From contig CAZTFC010000005.1 in NCBI GenBank assembly GCA_964612075.1, positions 1 through 64,000 on the forward strand: a stretch of DNA of 64,000 nt, in the 5' to 3' direction. How positions within the stretch are numbered: position 1 is the stretch's first letter; every line of letters starts with the position of its first letter. Below are positions 22,905 through 31,980 of this stretch, piece after piece. The notes beneath the pieces were generated by a model. That model saw nothing but the letters and a program-made list of their open reading frames with translations. It had not been told where the DNA came from and did not search any database. Source of the stretch: UBA2219 sp964612075. GTDB taxonomy: Bacteria; Desulfobacterota; Deferrimicrobia; Deferrimicrobiales; Deferrimicrobiaceae. The position numbers and the translations under genes are program-made.

Positions 22905-25310
22905 ATGCCGAACATTTACCGGAAAGGGCGGATCAAGAACAAGCTGACGGCGGGGTTCATGCTCTCCATCGCCGCCGTGCTGATCGGGGTCTTCCTCGCC
23001 TTCGCCGTCCTGGAAACGGTCTCGTCGCAGAGGGCGGTCCGGCAGGACCTCTCCTCGATCGCGGAGGTCATCGGCAGCTCCACCATCGCCGCGGTGCTTT
23101 TCGACGACAAACCGGCGATCCAGGAGTCGCTGAACGCCCTGAAGACGCGGAGCGACGTGATCTCGGCGTACGTCGTCGACTCCAACCTGCGGATCATCGC
23201 CCATTACACCCACGAATCGGACCGGGGACACCCCATCGGCCATTTGAACATCGAGCACCCCGGGGACCCCGCCTGGGCCGACCCCAACCGGATCGCCTCC
23301 CTCCGGTTCGAATCGGGCAGGACCCTGATCCTCGGCCGGTCGCTCACCGTCGTCGAGGACATCGACATGGAGGGGAGCCGCCTGAGCACGATCGTGATCC
23401 AGGCCTCCACCGACAAGTTCCGGGAGCTGATGTCCTGGTTCGCGACCGCCATGGTCGGGATCCTGGCGGCGGCCTCCCTGCTGGCGTTCCTCCTCTCCCG
23501 GTACCTGGCCCGACTGCTCTCCCGGCCGATCGTGAGCCTCGCGAGCACCATGAACGCGGTCCTGGAGAGGAAGGACTATTCCGTGCGCGGCGTCAAGCAG
23601 GACGACGACGAGCTGGGCTACCTCTTCGACGGCTTCAACAACATCCTCGACCAGGTCCAGGAACGCGACCGGGAAGTGAAGGCCCGCACGAGCGAGCTGC
23701 AGGAGGCGCTTTCCAACCTCCACGCCGCGAAGGAGTCGGCCGAGCACGCCAACCGGGCGAAGTCGCAGTTCCTGGCGAACATGAGCCACGAGATCCGCAC
23801 GCCGATGAACGGCGTCCTCGGCATGATCGACCTTCTGCTCGAGACCCCGATGTCGGGCGCGCAGAAGCGGTACGCGGAGATCATCCGCCGCTCCGGCGAG
23901 TCGCTGCTGGCCATCATCAACGACATCCTCGACATCTCCCGGATCGAGGCGGGGAAGCTCGTGCTCGAAAGCATCCCCTTCGACCCGCACCTGCTGATCG
24001 AGGAGCTCGGGGACTCCTTCGCCCAGCGGGCGCACGCCAAGGGGATCGAGCTCATCTGCCACGTGGCGGAGGACGTCCCCCGCCGCCTCGTGGGCGACCC
24101 GGGACGGCTGCGGCAGATTCTGCTGAACCTCCTGGGCAACGCCATAAAGTTCACGGACCGGGGCGAGGTGGTCCTCCGCATGTCCCTAGAACGGCCGGGC
24201 GAGGACCCGGTCCTGGTCCGCTTCTCGGTGAAGGACACGGGGATCGGGATCGCGCCCGAGGCGAGGAAGAGGGTCTTCCAGCAGTTCGTCCAGGCCGACG
24301 GCTCCACGACGCGCAAGTACGGCGGGACCGGGCTGGGGCTGCCGATCTCGCAGCAGCTCGCGGCCATGATGGGCGGGGAGATCGAGCTCGAAAGCACGCC
24401 CGGGAAAGGGTCCGAGTTCCGCTTCCGCGCGCGCTTCCGGCGGGGCGAGGAAGCGGAGGCCGCGGCGGAGGAGCCGGCGGCGGCCCGGGAGCTGTCCGGG
24501 GTCCGCGCGCTGATCGTCGACGACAACGAGACGAACCGGGACATCCTGGAGCAGCACTTCCTGCGTTGGGGCATCCGGAGCCGCTCCGCCGTGGGGCCGG
24601 GGGAGGCGCTGGAGGCGATGCGCGCGGCGGCGAGGGAAGGGGACCCCTTCGGTCTCGCCGTCCTCGACCGCCAGATGCCCGGGGGCGACGGGCTGGAGCT
24701 CGCCCGGAAGATCCAGGAAGACCCCGCGATCCGGGACGCGCGGCTCGTGCTCCTTTCCTCGGTCGACCTCGACTCGGAAGCGAAGAGCGCCGTTGAGGGA
24801 GGGATCTCCGGCTACCTGACGAAGCCGGTGCGGCCGTCGGCCCTGCTCGACTGCATCCTGACCTCGCTGGGAACGACGCCCCCCGCGAAAGAGGGCGTGC
24901 CGCAGGAGCCGCCCGGTGAAACGGCCCGCGCGGCCCTGGGGGCGTCCGTCCTGCTCGTGGAGGACAACCCGGTGAACCAGACGGTCGCCCGGAGCATGCT
25001 GGAGCTGCTCGGCTGCCGCACGACGATCGCGTCGGACGGCCGGGAGGCGGTCGACGCGGCCGCCGCGGGGTCGTTCGACCTCATTTTGATGGACTGCCAG
25101 ATGCCGGTCATGGACGGGTACGAGGCGACCCGCGCGATCCGCGCCCGGGAGGCCGTCCGCACCCCGATCGTCGCCCTGACCGCGGACGCGATGCCCGGCA
25201 CCAGCGAGCGGTGCCTGGCCGAGGGGATGGACGGCTACCTCAGCAAGCCGTTCACCCTGCAGCAGCTCCGCGAGCTCGTGGAGCGGTTCCTTCAGCCGCG
25301 CTCCGCGTGA
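22905..25310 (+). CDS. CHASE8 hybrid sensor histidine kinase with two receiver domains
   Basis: This 801-residue inner-membrane kinase has TM1 (about 16-36), a periplasmic CHASE8-like domain (38-170, including RQDLSSIAEVIGSSTIAAVLFD in shape), TM2 (about 178-198), HAMP (200-255), HisKA with His295 in ANMSHEIRTP, an HATPase domain with GTGLGLPISQQLA, then REC1 with phospho-Asp in VLDRQMPGGDG and REC2 in LMDCQMPVMDG. The CHASE8 domain is the type that YfiR binds in YfiN, so this protein is a likely YfiR target with phosphorelay output. It starts four bases after the yfiR-like stop. Its end overlaps the convergent uvrA by 19 bp. No HPt or cognate regulator is adjacent. Confidence 0.9.
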   Translation: MPNIYRKGRIKNKLTAGFMLSIAAVLIGVFLAFAVLETVSSQRAVRQDLSSIAEVIGSSTIAAVLFDDKPAIQESLNALKTRSDVISAYVVDSNLRIIAHYTHESDRGHPIGHLNIEHPGDPAWADPNRIASLRFESGRTLILGRSLTVVEDIDMEGSRLSTIVIQASTDKFRELMSWFATAMVGILAAASLLAFLLSRYLARLLSRPIVSLASTMNAVLERKDYSVRGVKQDDDELGYLFDGFNNILDQVQERDREVKARTSELQEALSNLHAAKESAEHANRAKSQFLANMSHEIRTPMNGVLGMIDLLLETPMSGAQKRYAEIIRRSGESLLAIINDILDISRIEAGKLVLESIPFDPHLLIEELGDSFAQRAHAKGIELICHVAEDVPRRLVGDPGRLRQILLNLLGNAIKFTDRGEVVLRMSLERPGEDPVLVRFSVKDTGIGIAPEARKRVFQQFVQADGSTTRKYGGTGLGLPISQQLAAMMGGEIELESTPGKGSEFRFRARFRRGEEAEAAAEEPAAARELSGVRALIVDDNETNRDILEQHFLRWGIRSRSAVGPGEALEAMRAAAREGDPFGLAVLDRQMPGGDGLELARKIQEDPAIRDARLVLLSSVDLDSEAKSAVEGGISGYLTKPVRPSALLDCILTSLGTTPPAKEGVPQEPPGETARAALGASVLLVEDNPVNQTVARSMLELLGCRTTIASDGREAVDAAAAGSFDLILMDCQMPVMDGYEATRAIRAREAVRTPIVALTADAMPGTSERCLAEGMDGYLSKPFTLQQLRELVERFLQPRSA

Positions 25311-28120
25311 AGCACCCGGCGCAGGAACGCCCCGGTGAACGACCGGGGGTTGCGGGAGACCTCCTCCGGGGTGCCGCACGCCACGACCTCCCCGCCGCCG
25401 TCGCCTCCCTCGGGGCCCAGGTCGACGATGTGGTCCGCCGACTTGATGACGTCGAGGTTGTGCTCGATGATGATCACCGTGTTCCCGGCGTCCGCGAAAA
25501 GGTGCAGCACGGATAGCAGCTTCGAGATGTCGTCGAAATGGAGCCCCGTCGTGGGCTCGTCCAGCAGGTAGACCGTCCTGCCCGTCGCCCGGCGCGACAG
25601 CTCCCGGGCAAGCTTCACCCGCTGCGCCTCCCCCCCCGAAAGGGTGGTGGCGGACTGCCCCAGCCGGATGTACCCCAGCCCCACGCGCGAAAGCGTCGTC
25701 AGCTTGTTCCGGATCGGGGGGATGGGGGCCAGGAACGACAGCGCCTGGTCCACCGTCATCTCGAGGATGTCCGCGATGTTCCTCCCCTTGTAGGCGATCT
25801 CCAGCGTCTCCCGGTTGTAGCGCCGGCCCCGGCATTCCTCGCACGTGACGTACACGTCGGGCATGAAGTGCATCTCGATCTTCAGGATCCCGTCCCCCTC
25901 GCACGCCTCGCAGCGGCCGCCCTTCACGTTGAAGGAATAGCGGCCCGGGCGGTACCCGCGCGCCTTGCTTTCGGGAAGCATGGCGAACAGGTCCCGGATC
26001 GGCGTGAACACGCCGGAATAGGTCGCCGGGTTGGAGCGGGGCGTGCGCCCGATGGGCGACTGGTCGATGTGGATCACCTTGTCCAGATGTTCCAGACCTT
26101 CGATGGCCCGGTATTCCCCCGGCCGCTCGCGGGCGCCGTCGATCTTCTGGGCCAGCGCCCGGTGCAGGGTGTCCAGGACGAGCGTCGACTTCCCCGATCC
26201 CGACACGCCCGTGACGCACGTGATGGCCCCGAGCGGGATCGTCACGTCGATCCCTTTCAGGTTGTTGGCGCGGCACCCCAGGATCCGCAGGGCGTTCCCG
26301 TTCGGGGTGCGGCGCTTCGCGGGCACAGGGATCTCCTTCCTCCCGGAAAGGTACTGCCCGGTGAGCGAGGCTTCGCACGCCAGGATGGCTTCCGGCGGCC
26401 CCGCCGCCACCACGTGCCCGCCGTGCTCCCCCGCCCCCGGCCCCATGTCGATCACGTAATCGGCGGTCCGGATCGTCTCCTCGTCGTGCTCCACCACCAG
26501 CACGGTGTTCCCCATGTCCCGAAGCTGGGTGAGCGCGTCCAGGAGCCGCCGGTTGTCCCGCTGGTGCAGGCCGATGGACGGCTCGTCCAGGATATAGAGG
26601 ACCCCCATCAGCGACGCGCCGATCTGTGTGGCCAGCCGGATCCGCTGCCCCTCGCCGCCGGACAGCGTGGCCGAGGCCCGGGAAAGGTTCAGGTAGTCCA
26701 GCCCCACGTTGGCCAGGAAGGACAGTCTCGACCGGATCTCCTTCAGGATCCTCGCCGCGATCTTCTCCTCACGCGGGGAAAGCCGCAGCGACGCGAAGAA
26801 GTCGACGGCCTCCTTCACCGACAGGGCGGTCACCCCGTCGATCCCCTTCCCCGCCACGCGGACGCACAACGCCTCTTTTTTGAGCCGCGCCCCCCCGCAT
26901 TCGCGGCAGGGACGGTTGTTCATGTAGCGCGAAAGCTCCGCCCGCACGTCCTCCGAGTCGGTCTCCCGGAACCGCCGCTCCAGGTTGTTGATCACCCCCT
27001 CGAACGGCCTGCTGTAGGCGTACCGGCGCTCCCCCTCCTCCAAAAGGAACCGGACCGTCTCCCCCGAGGAGCCATAGAGGACGAGGTTGCGCACCCGCTC
27101 CGGCAGCTTGCCGAACGGCACGTCGAGCGGGAAGCCGTACTGCCTCGCCAGCGACGCGAGCGCCTGGTGGTAGAAGAGCTGCGTGCGCCGGCTCCAGGGG
27201 ACGATCGCCCCCTGCCGGATCGACCGCCCCGGGTCCGGCACCACCAGCTCCGGGTCGAAGTAGAAGGTCGACCCCAGCCCGTCGCAGCCGGGGCAGGCGC
27301 CGTGGGGGGTGTTGAAGGAGAACAGGCGGGGCGTGACCTCCGGAAGGCTGACGCTGCAGTCGGGGCAGGCGAACTTCTCGCTGTAGAGCGCCTGCCCCCC
27401 CTTCTCGTCCACCACCCGGACCAGCCCCTCGGAGAGCTTCAGGCACAGCGCGACCGAGTCGGCCAGCCGCCCGCGCGCGTCCTCCGAGATCTTCAGCCGG
27501 TCGACCACGACGTCGACGTCGTGCTTGCGCTTCCGGTCGAGGTCGATCGGCTCCGCGGGGTCCCGCGCCTCGCCGTCCACGACCACCCGGGAGTACCCGT
27601 CGCGGGCCAGCGCGGCGAGCTCCTTCCGGAACTCCCCCTTCCGCCCCCGGACGACGGGCGCCCACAGCTGCACCCGGGCCCCGTCCCCCATGCCCATGAC
27701 GGCGTCCACGATCTGGGTCGTCGTCTGCTGCCGGATCTCCTTCCCGCAGGAGGGGCAGTGGACGCGGCCGACGGAGGCGAACAGGAGCCGCAGATAGTCG
27801 TAGATCTCCGTGACGGTGCCCACGGTGGACCGCGGGTTCCTCGCGACCGCTTTCTGCTCGATGGAGATGGCGGGGGAGAGCCCCTCGATCACGTCGACGT
27901 CGGGCTTCTCCATCTGCTCGAGGAACATCCGCGCGTAGGCGGAAAGCGACTCTACGTACCGCCGCTGCCCCTCGGCGTAGATCGTGTCGAAGGCCAGGGA
28001 GGATTTTCCCGACCCCGAGACGCCGGTGACGACCACGAGGCGGTCCCGCGGGATCTCCACGTCGACGTTTTTCAGGTTGTGCTCGCGCGCGCCGCGCACG
28101 ATGATCCGGTCGAGCGCCAC
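25292..28120 (-). CDS. uvrA: Excinuclease ABC subunit A
   Basis: UvrA is the DNA-damage-sensing ATPase of nucleotide excision repair. The 942-residue length is normal. Two ABC modules are visible: Walker A GVSGSGKSSL (about 31) and GVSGSGKSTLV (about 640), with signatures LSGGEGQRIRLATQ and LSGGEAQRVKLARE. Zinc modules are present: CPSCGKEIR, CPDCS...CPGCDG and CEACEGDG...CEECRGRRY. The GTG start at 28120 is one base from the pdxA stop. It is the last gene of the minus-strand run beginning with gyrA, and it overlaps the convergent sensor kinase by 19 bp. The presence of mfd in the same run joins two nucleotide-excision-repair genes. Confidence 0.96.
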   Translation of the reverse strand: MALDRIIVRGAREHNLKNVDVEIPRDRLVVVTGVSGSGKSSLAFDTIYAEGQRRYVESLSAYARMFLEQMEKPDVDVIEGLSPAISIEQKAVARNPRSTVGTVTEIYDYLRLLFASVGRVHCPSCGKEIRQQTTTQIVDAVMGMGDGARVQLWAPVVRGRKGEFRKELAALARDGYSRVVVDGEARDPAEPIDLDRKRKHDVDVVVDRLKISEDARGRLADSVALCLKLSEGLVRVVDEKGGQALYSEKFACPDCSVSLPEVTPRLFSFNTPHGACPGCDGLGSTFYFDPELVVPDPGRSIRQGAIVPWSRRTQLFYHQALASLARQYGFPLDVPFGKLPERVRNLVLYGSSGETVRFLLEEGERRYAYSRPFEGVINNLERRFRETDSEDVRAELSRYMNNRPCRECGGARLKKEALCVRVAGKGIDGVTALSVKEAVDFFASLRLSPREEKIAARILKEIRSRLSFLANVGLDYLNLSRASATLSGGEGQRIRLATQIGASLMGVLYILDEPSIGLHQRDNRRLLDALTQLRDMGNTVLVVEHDEETIRTADYVIDMGPGAGEHGGHVVAAGPPEAILACEASLTGQYLSGRKEIPVPAKRRTPNGNALRILGCRANNLKGIDVTIPLGAITCVTGVSGSGKSTLVLDTLHRALAQKIDGARERPGEYRAIEGLEHLDKVIHIDQSPIGRTPRSNPATYSGVFTPIRDLFAMLPESKARGYRPGRYSFNVKGGRCEACEGDGILKIEMHFMPDVYVTCEECRGRRYNRETLEIAYKGRNIADILEMTVDQALSFLAPIPPIRNKLTTLSRVGLGYIRLGQSATTLSGGEAQRVKLARELSRRATGRTVYLLDEPTTGLHFDDISKLLSVLHLFADAGNTVIIIEHNLDVIKSADHIVDLGPEGGDGGGEVVACGTPEEVSRNPRSFTGAFLRRVLHAERG

Positions 28121-28121
28121 C

Positions 28122-29120
28122 CTATCCCGCCTTGGCAGTACCGGCCATCCCCGCCGCCATCCGCAGGGCGGCCAGGAGGCTCGCCGGGCTCGCCTTCCCT
28201 CTCCCGGCGATGTCGTACGCGGTGCCGTGGTCCACGGAGGTCCGCACGATGGGAAGCCCCATCGTCACGTTCACGGCGTCCTCGAAGTGGACCATCTTGA
28301 GCGGGATCAGCCCCTGGTCGTGCGTCATGGCGACGACGGCGTCGAACGCCCCCCGGAACGCGCGGTAGAAGACCGTGTCGGGCGGGTACGGGCCGGAGGC
28401 GTCGATCCCCGCCGCGCGGCAGGCGTCGATCGCGGGCGCGACGATCCGGGATTCCTCGTCCCCGAACATCCCCCCTTCGCCCGCGTGGGGATTCACCGCG
28501 GCGACGGCGATCCGGGGGGCGGGGATCGCCATGTGCTTCCGGAAGAAGGCGTCGGTGATGCGCACCGTCTTCTCGACGAGCGCCGGGGAGAGAAGCTCCA
28601 GGGCGCGCCGCAAAGAGACGTGGATCGTGGCGAGGGCCACCCGGAGCCGGTCGCCCGCGAGCATCATCACCACGTCGGCGCCCCCGCAGAGGTGGGCCAG
28701 GAACTCCGTGTGCCCCGGGAAGGGGACGCCCGCCGCCCGAAGCCCCTCCTTGGTCACAGGGCAGGTGACGATCGCGTCTGCCCTGCCCGAAAGAACGTCG
28801 CGCGCCGCGGACCGTATGTATTCGGCCATCGCGACGGAACCGGGGAGCGACGGCCTGCCGAAAGGCGCCTCCTCCGGCCGAAGGCGCGACCGCTCGGCCA
28901 GCGCGATCCGCCCGGGGCCCGGATCGTCCTCCCCGACGATCGGAAGGGGAATCCCCACCGCGTCCGACGCCCGCCGGAGGATCGAGGCGTCCCCGTAGAC
29001 CACCGGGCGGCACCAGGAGAAGAGCTCCTCGCGCGCGTGGGCGGCGACGAGGACCTCGGGGCCGATCCCGGCGGGATCCCCCATCGTGACGGCGATCGTG
29101 GGAAGGCTTGCGGCGTGCAC
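28122..29120 (-). CDS. pdxA: 4-hydroxythreonine-4-phosphate dehydrogenase
   Basis: PdxA oxidises 4-phosphohydroxy-L-threonine with NAD in deoxyxylulose-5-phosphate-dependent pyridoxal phosphate synthesis. The 332-residue protein shows TMGDPAGIGPEV at the N-terminus, VTCPVTKEGLRAAG, the metal-ligand GHTEFLAHL and the C-terminal MTHDQGLIPLKM. A GTG start at 29120 has AAGG eight bases upstream. It follows surA by ten bases and precedes uvrA by one base. The surA-pdxA neighbourhood also occurs in Escherichia coli, which supports the SurA assignment next to it. Confidence 0.95.
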   Translation of the reverse strand: MHAASLPTIAVTMGDPAGIGPEVLVAAHAREELFSWCRPVVYGDASILRRASDAVGIPLPIVGEDDPGPGRIALAERSRLRPEEAPFGRPSLPGSVAMAEYIRSAARDVLSGRADAIVTCPVTKEGLRAAGVPFPGHTEFLAHLCGGADVVMMLAGDRLRVALATIHVSLRRALELLSPALVEKTVRITDAFFRKHMAIPAPRIAVAAVNPHAGEGGMFGDEESRIVAPAIDACRAAGIDASGPYPPDTVFYRAFRGAFDAVVAMTHDQGLIPLKMVHFEDAVNVTMGLPIVRTSVDHGTAYDIAGRGKASPASLLAALRMAAGMAGTAKAG

Positions 29121-29130
29121 GGGCGCGACC

Positions 29131-30108
29131 TTAGAGCCGCACGTCGATGGACGCCGACTTCTTCAGCTCGACCAGGATGTCGGCCAGCGCCCGCTCGCTG
29201 CGGAGGTCCGCCAGCTCCTCGGCGAGCGATGCCCTCACCTCCGGGAACTCCCGAGCCTTGCCGCCCCGCCGCTCGAGGACACGGACGATGTACAGCCCCT
29301 CCCCGGCGAAAAACGGCTCGGAGCGCTCTCCCGAGCGGAGCCGCCCGATCTCCCTGCGCATCTCGGGGAGGAGGTCCTCCGTGGGGACGAACTCGCCGTC
29401 GACCAGCCGGACGTCCGGGAACGCCAGGCGCGCGGCCTCGAGGCCGTCCGCGAGGGGCCGCCCCCGCCGGACGGTTTCGGAGGCCTGGCGCGCCGCGTAC
29501 CGCGCACGGACCGCGAGCTCCTCCCCCCCGGACTCCGCCGGCACGGGGAAGAACATCGCCTCGACGCGGACCTCGTCCCCCACGAGGAACCGCTCGGCGT
29601 TTTCCCGGAAATAGTCGCGGACCTCGTCCTCCGTGACGTTCACTTCCTTGGGCTTGAGCTCGCGGATGATCGCCGCCCGTTCGAGCTGCAGGCGCACGCG
29701 TCTGCGGAACGCGGGGAGGGTGAGCCCCTCCCTGGCGAGCAGCTCGGCGAACTGCGCCTCGTCCACCGCGTTCGCCTTCCGGAGGTTGCCGATCACCCGG
29801 TCGACGTCCTTCTCCGAAACCGGCTGCCCCTTCTTCTTCAGCTCCGCCCGCACCAGGGACGCCTCGACCAGGCCGTTGATCCAGCGGAGGACCGCCCCGA
29901 CGTCGCGCTGCTCCCGCAGCAGGACATCCGCGTCGCCCACCGGCATTCCCAGCACCCCCGCGACCTCCTCCCGTATCTCGGAAAAGGTGATCGGGTCGTC
30001 GTTCACCAGCGCGACGATGCCGTCGATCACGCGCGGAAACGCCGGGCGGGGCAAAAGCAGCGTCGCGATCGCGACGGCCACGGGCAGCAGGGCTTTCGTC
30101 TTTCTCAC
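29131..30108 (-). CDS. surA: SurA-like periplasmic chaperone
   Basis: This 325-residue exported protein has a signal peptide (KALLPVAVAIATLLLPRPAFP) and a SurA N-domain opening with RVIDGIVALVNDDPITFSEI. A long helical region with VTEDEVRDYFRENAERF follows, and then one parvulin-like domain that is weakly conserved (lacks the usual HIL...GGDLG pattern). It should chaperone outer-membrane proteins in the periplasm; prolyl isomerase activity is doubtful. The GTG start at 30108 overlaps the previous TGA (GTGA). A longer frame to 30186 is rejected because it lacks a signal peptide. It is third of three tandem SurA/PpiC-type proteins. Confidence 0.85.
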   Translation of the reverse strand: MRKTKALLPVAVAIATLLLPRPAFPRVIDGIVALVNDDPITFSEIREEVAGVLGMPVGDADVLLREQRDVGAVLRWINGLVEASLVRAELKKKGQPVSEKDVDRVIGNLRKANAVDEAQFAELLAREGLTLPAFRRRVRLQLERAAIIRELKPKEVNVTEDEVRDYFRENAERFLVGDEVRVEAMFFPVPAESGGEELAVRARYAARQASETVRRGRPLADGLEAARLAFPDVRLVDGEFVPTEDLLPEMRREIGRLRSGERSEPFFAGEGLYIVRVLERRGGKAREFPEVRASLAEELADLRSERALADILVELKKSASIDVRL

Positions 30109-31097
30109 TTTTTCCCCTCGATCAGTTTTTCCAACAGGTCCGCGCGGACGCGGACCGTCGCGGCGACGCAGGCCCCGGAAAGCCATCGGCGGAATGCCGC
30201 CTCCCGCCGCCCCGAAAGGAGCGAGCCGCGGATCCGCTCCCCCTCGGTTTCCAGCGTCTGCGGGCGGGCGGCCTCCCTTTCCTCGACGCGGAAGAGGCTG
30301 ACGGCGTCCTCGAGGAAGACCGGCTCGCTCACTTCGCCCGGCTGCATGTCGAACAGCCCCCGGGGAAGCTCCGGCGGAAGCTCCTCCCTGGAAAAGAAGC
30401 CCAGGTCCACGCTCTTCCCGTCCGGGCTCCTGCCCCCGAGGCCCCCTTCCCGCAGGAGCCGGTTCCGGGCGTCCACGGCCTGCTCGGCCGACTCGAAGAG
30501 GAACTGCCGCACCCGGATCCGCTCGGGCCGGTCCGCCGTCCGCCCTTCCTTCAGGTACGCCTCCTCCACTTCCCGGGGCGACACGGAGACGAGCGACGAC
30601 GCGATGGCCTCGGCCGACCTGCGGTACAGGATGGATTTCTTAAGCCGCTCCCGCCATTCCTCCTCGCTCATCCCCACCTGGAGAAGCGCCTTCTCCAGTC
30701 CCCCCGCCGGGAAGTCGGCGCGGTACCGCCTCACCTCTTCCTCGAGGGCCGCGAAGGAGACCTCGATCCCCCGGCGGGCCCCCTCCCGAAGCACGATGGA
30801 ACGCTCGACCAGCAGCCGGACCGCCTCGGAAACCTCGGCCCGGTCGGCCCCGCGCTCCTCCAGGGTCGGCGAGTAGCCGCGCGACGCCAGGATCTCGCCC
30901 TTCACTTCCCCCAGGAGGATGGGCACGTTGTCGACCTCGGCGACCACGACCCCGGCATCGGGCGCGCGTCGCGGGTCCCGCGAACAGGAGCAGAACAGGG
31001 CGGCGACCGCGACGAGGGCCAGCGCGGCTCCCGCCGCGGCGCGACGGCCCGGCCCCGCCGCCCGCCCGCGCGCCGGGAACGCGGCGCGGAACGTCAT
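30105..31097 (-). CDS. Parvulin/SurA-type protein, probably membrane-anchored
   Basis: This 330-residue protein has an Arg-rich start and a hydrophobic core (AAGAALALVAVAALFCSCSRD) that looks like a signal anchor or an atypical lipoprotein signal. The two cysteines fit no clean lipobox. A helical N-domain (VVVAEVDNVPILLGEV) is followed by a parvulin-like domain (IRVRQFLFESAEQAVDARNR, VDLGFFSREELPPE, PGEVSEPVFLEDAVSLFRVE). It resembles PpiC/SurA-family foldases but lacks catalytic residues I can name. ATG 31097 overlaps the stop of the first PPIase gene (ATGA). Likely envelope chaperone; activity uncertain. Confidence 0.78.
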   Translation of the reverse strand: MTFRAAFPARGRAAGPGRRAAAGAALALVAVAALFCSCSRDPRRAPDAGVVVAEVDNVPILLGEVKGEILASRGYSPTLEERGADRAEVSEAVRLLVERSIVLREGARRGIEVSFAALEEEVRRYRADFPAGGLEKALLQVGMSEEEWRERLKKSILYRRSAEAIASSLVSVSPREVEEAYLKEGRTADRPERIRVRQFLFESAEQAVDARNRLLREGGLGGRSPDGKSVDLGFFSREELPPELPRGLFDMQPGEVSEPVFLEDAVSLFRVEEREAARPQTLETEGERIRGSLLSGRREAAFRRWLSGACVAATVRVRADLLEKLIEGKK

Positions 31098-31960
31098 TTC
31101 GCCGGCGCGGGCGGGGCGCTCCTTCTCCCCTCCTCCGGCTCGACCAGGACGCGGATGGTCGACGATTTCCGCAAGCCGGCCACGAGCGTCTCGAACGCCT
31201 CCCGCTGCGCCGCCTCCTCCTGCTCCGCGTGGAGCTGGGGGCGGACCTCCTCGAAGCTGCGGACGCCCGCGGGCTTCTTCGAGTACACCTTGATCAGGTG
31301 GAACCCGTACGCGGTCTTCACGGGGCCCTTCACTTCCCCGGGGGCCGCCCCGAACGCGGCCTCCTCGAACTCCCTGGCGAAGTGGCCGCGCTCGATGTCC
31401 CCCAGGTCGGCGGCGATCTCGCCCTCGAAGGCTCCGATCTCCTTCATGAGCGCCTCGAACGACTCCCCTTCCTCGATGCGCCGGAGCGTCTCCACCGCGC
31501 GCGCCCGGTCGCGGAAGAGCATGTGGCTCACCTTCACCCGCGGGCCGGTCCGGAACTGTTCCGGGGCGGAATCGTAGATCCTGCGCAGCGATGCGTCGGT
31601 CAGGCCGGGCGATTTCGCGGCCACGTCCTTGAGCAGCGCCTCGAGCAGGATCGACTTGCGCTTCATCGAAAGCTGGGCGGCCACCTCGGGGCGGCGGTCG
31701 ATCCCGCGGCGGAGCGCCTCCCGCAGCAGGAGGTCCCGGGTGATGACGCTCTCGAGGAACCGCGCCCTTCCCGCGGGCGTGTCGAGCATCGGCCGGACAT
31801 AGGGAGGAAGCCCCTCGGCCTCCTTGCGAAGCATCTCCTCGGTGATGGCCTCGCCGTCGACGAGCGCGAGGACCTTCCCCTTTTCGCCCCTGCCCGGAAC
31901 CTCGCCGCAGGCCGACGCGGCGATCGCGCAAATCATGCCGAATATCAGCAGTCTACGCAT
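31094..31960 (-). CDS. PpiC/PrsA-type peptidyl-prolyl isomerase lipoprotein
   Basis: This 288-residue lipoprotein has a signal (RRLLIFGMICAIAASAC) with lipobox ASAC at the end. An N-terminal SurA/PrsA-type helical domain leads into one well-formed parvulin domain: VKVSHMLFRDRARAVETLRRI, AADLGDIERGHFAREFEEAAF, and GPVKTAYGFHLIKVYSKKP. It should fold exported proteins at the membrane. I choose ATG 31960, preceded by AGGGGGGAAGG; ATG 31984 would overlap the mfd stop (ATGA) and is an alternative. It is first of three tandem parvulin-type genes directly after mfd. Confidence 0.85.
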   Translation of the reverse strand: MRRLLIFGMICAIAASACGEVPGRGEKGKVLALVDGEAITEEMLRKEAEGLPPYVRPMLDTPAGRARFLESVITRDLLLREALRRGIDRRPEVAAQLSMKRKSILLEALLKDVAAKSPGLTDASLRRIYDSAPEQFRTGPRVKVSHMLFRDRARAVETLRRIEEGESFEALMKEIGAFEGEIAADLGDIERGHFAREFEEAAFGAAPGEVKGPVKTAYGFHLIKVYSKKPAGVRSFEEVRPQLHAEQEEAAQREAFETLVAGLRKSSTIRVLVEPEEGRRSAPPAPAK

Positions 31961-31980
31961 GGGCCTTCCCCCCTGGAACA

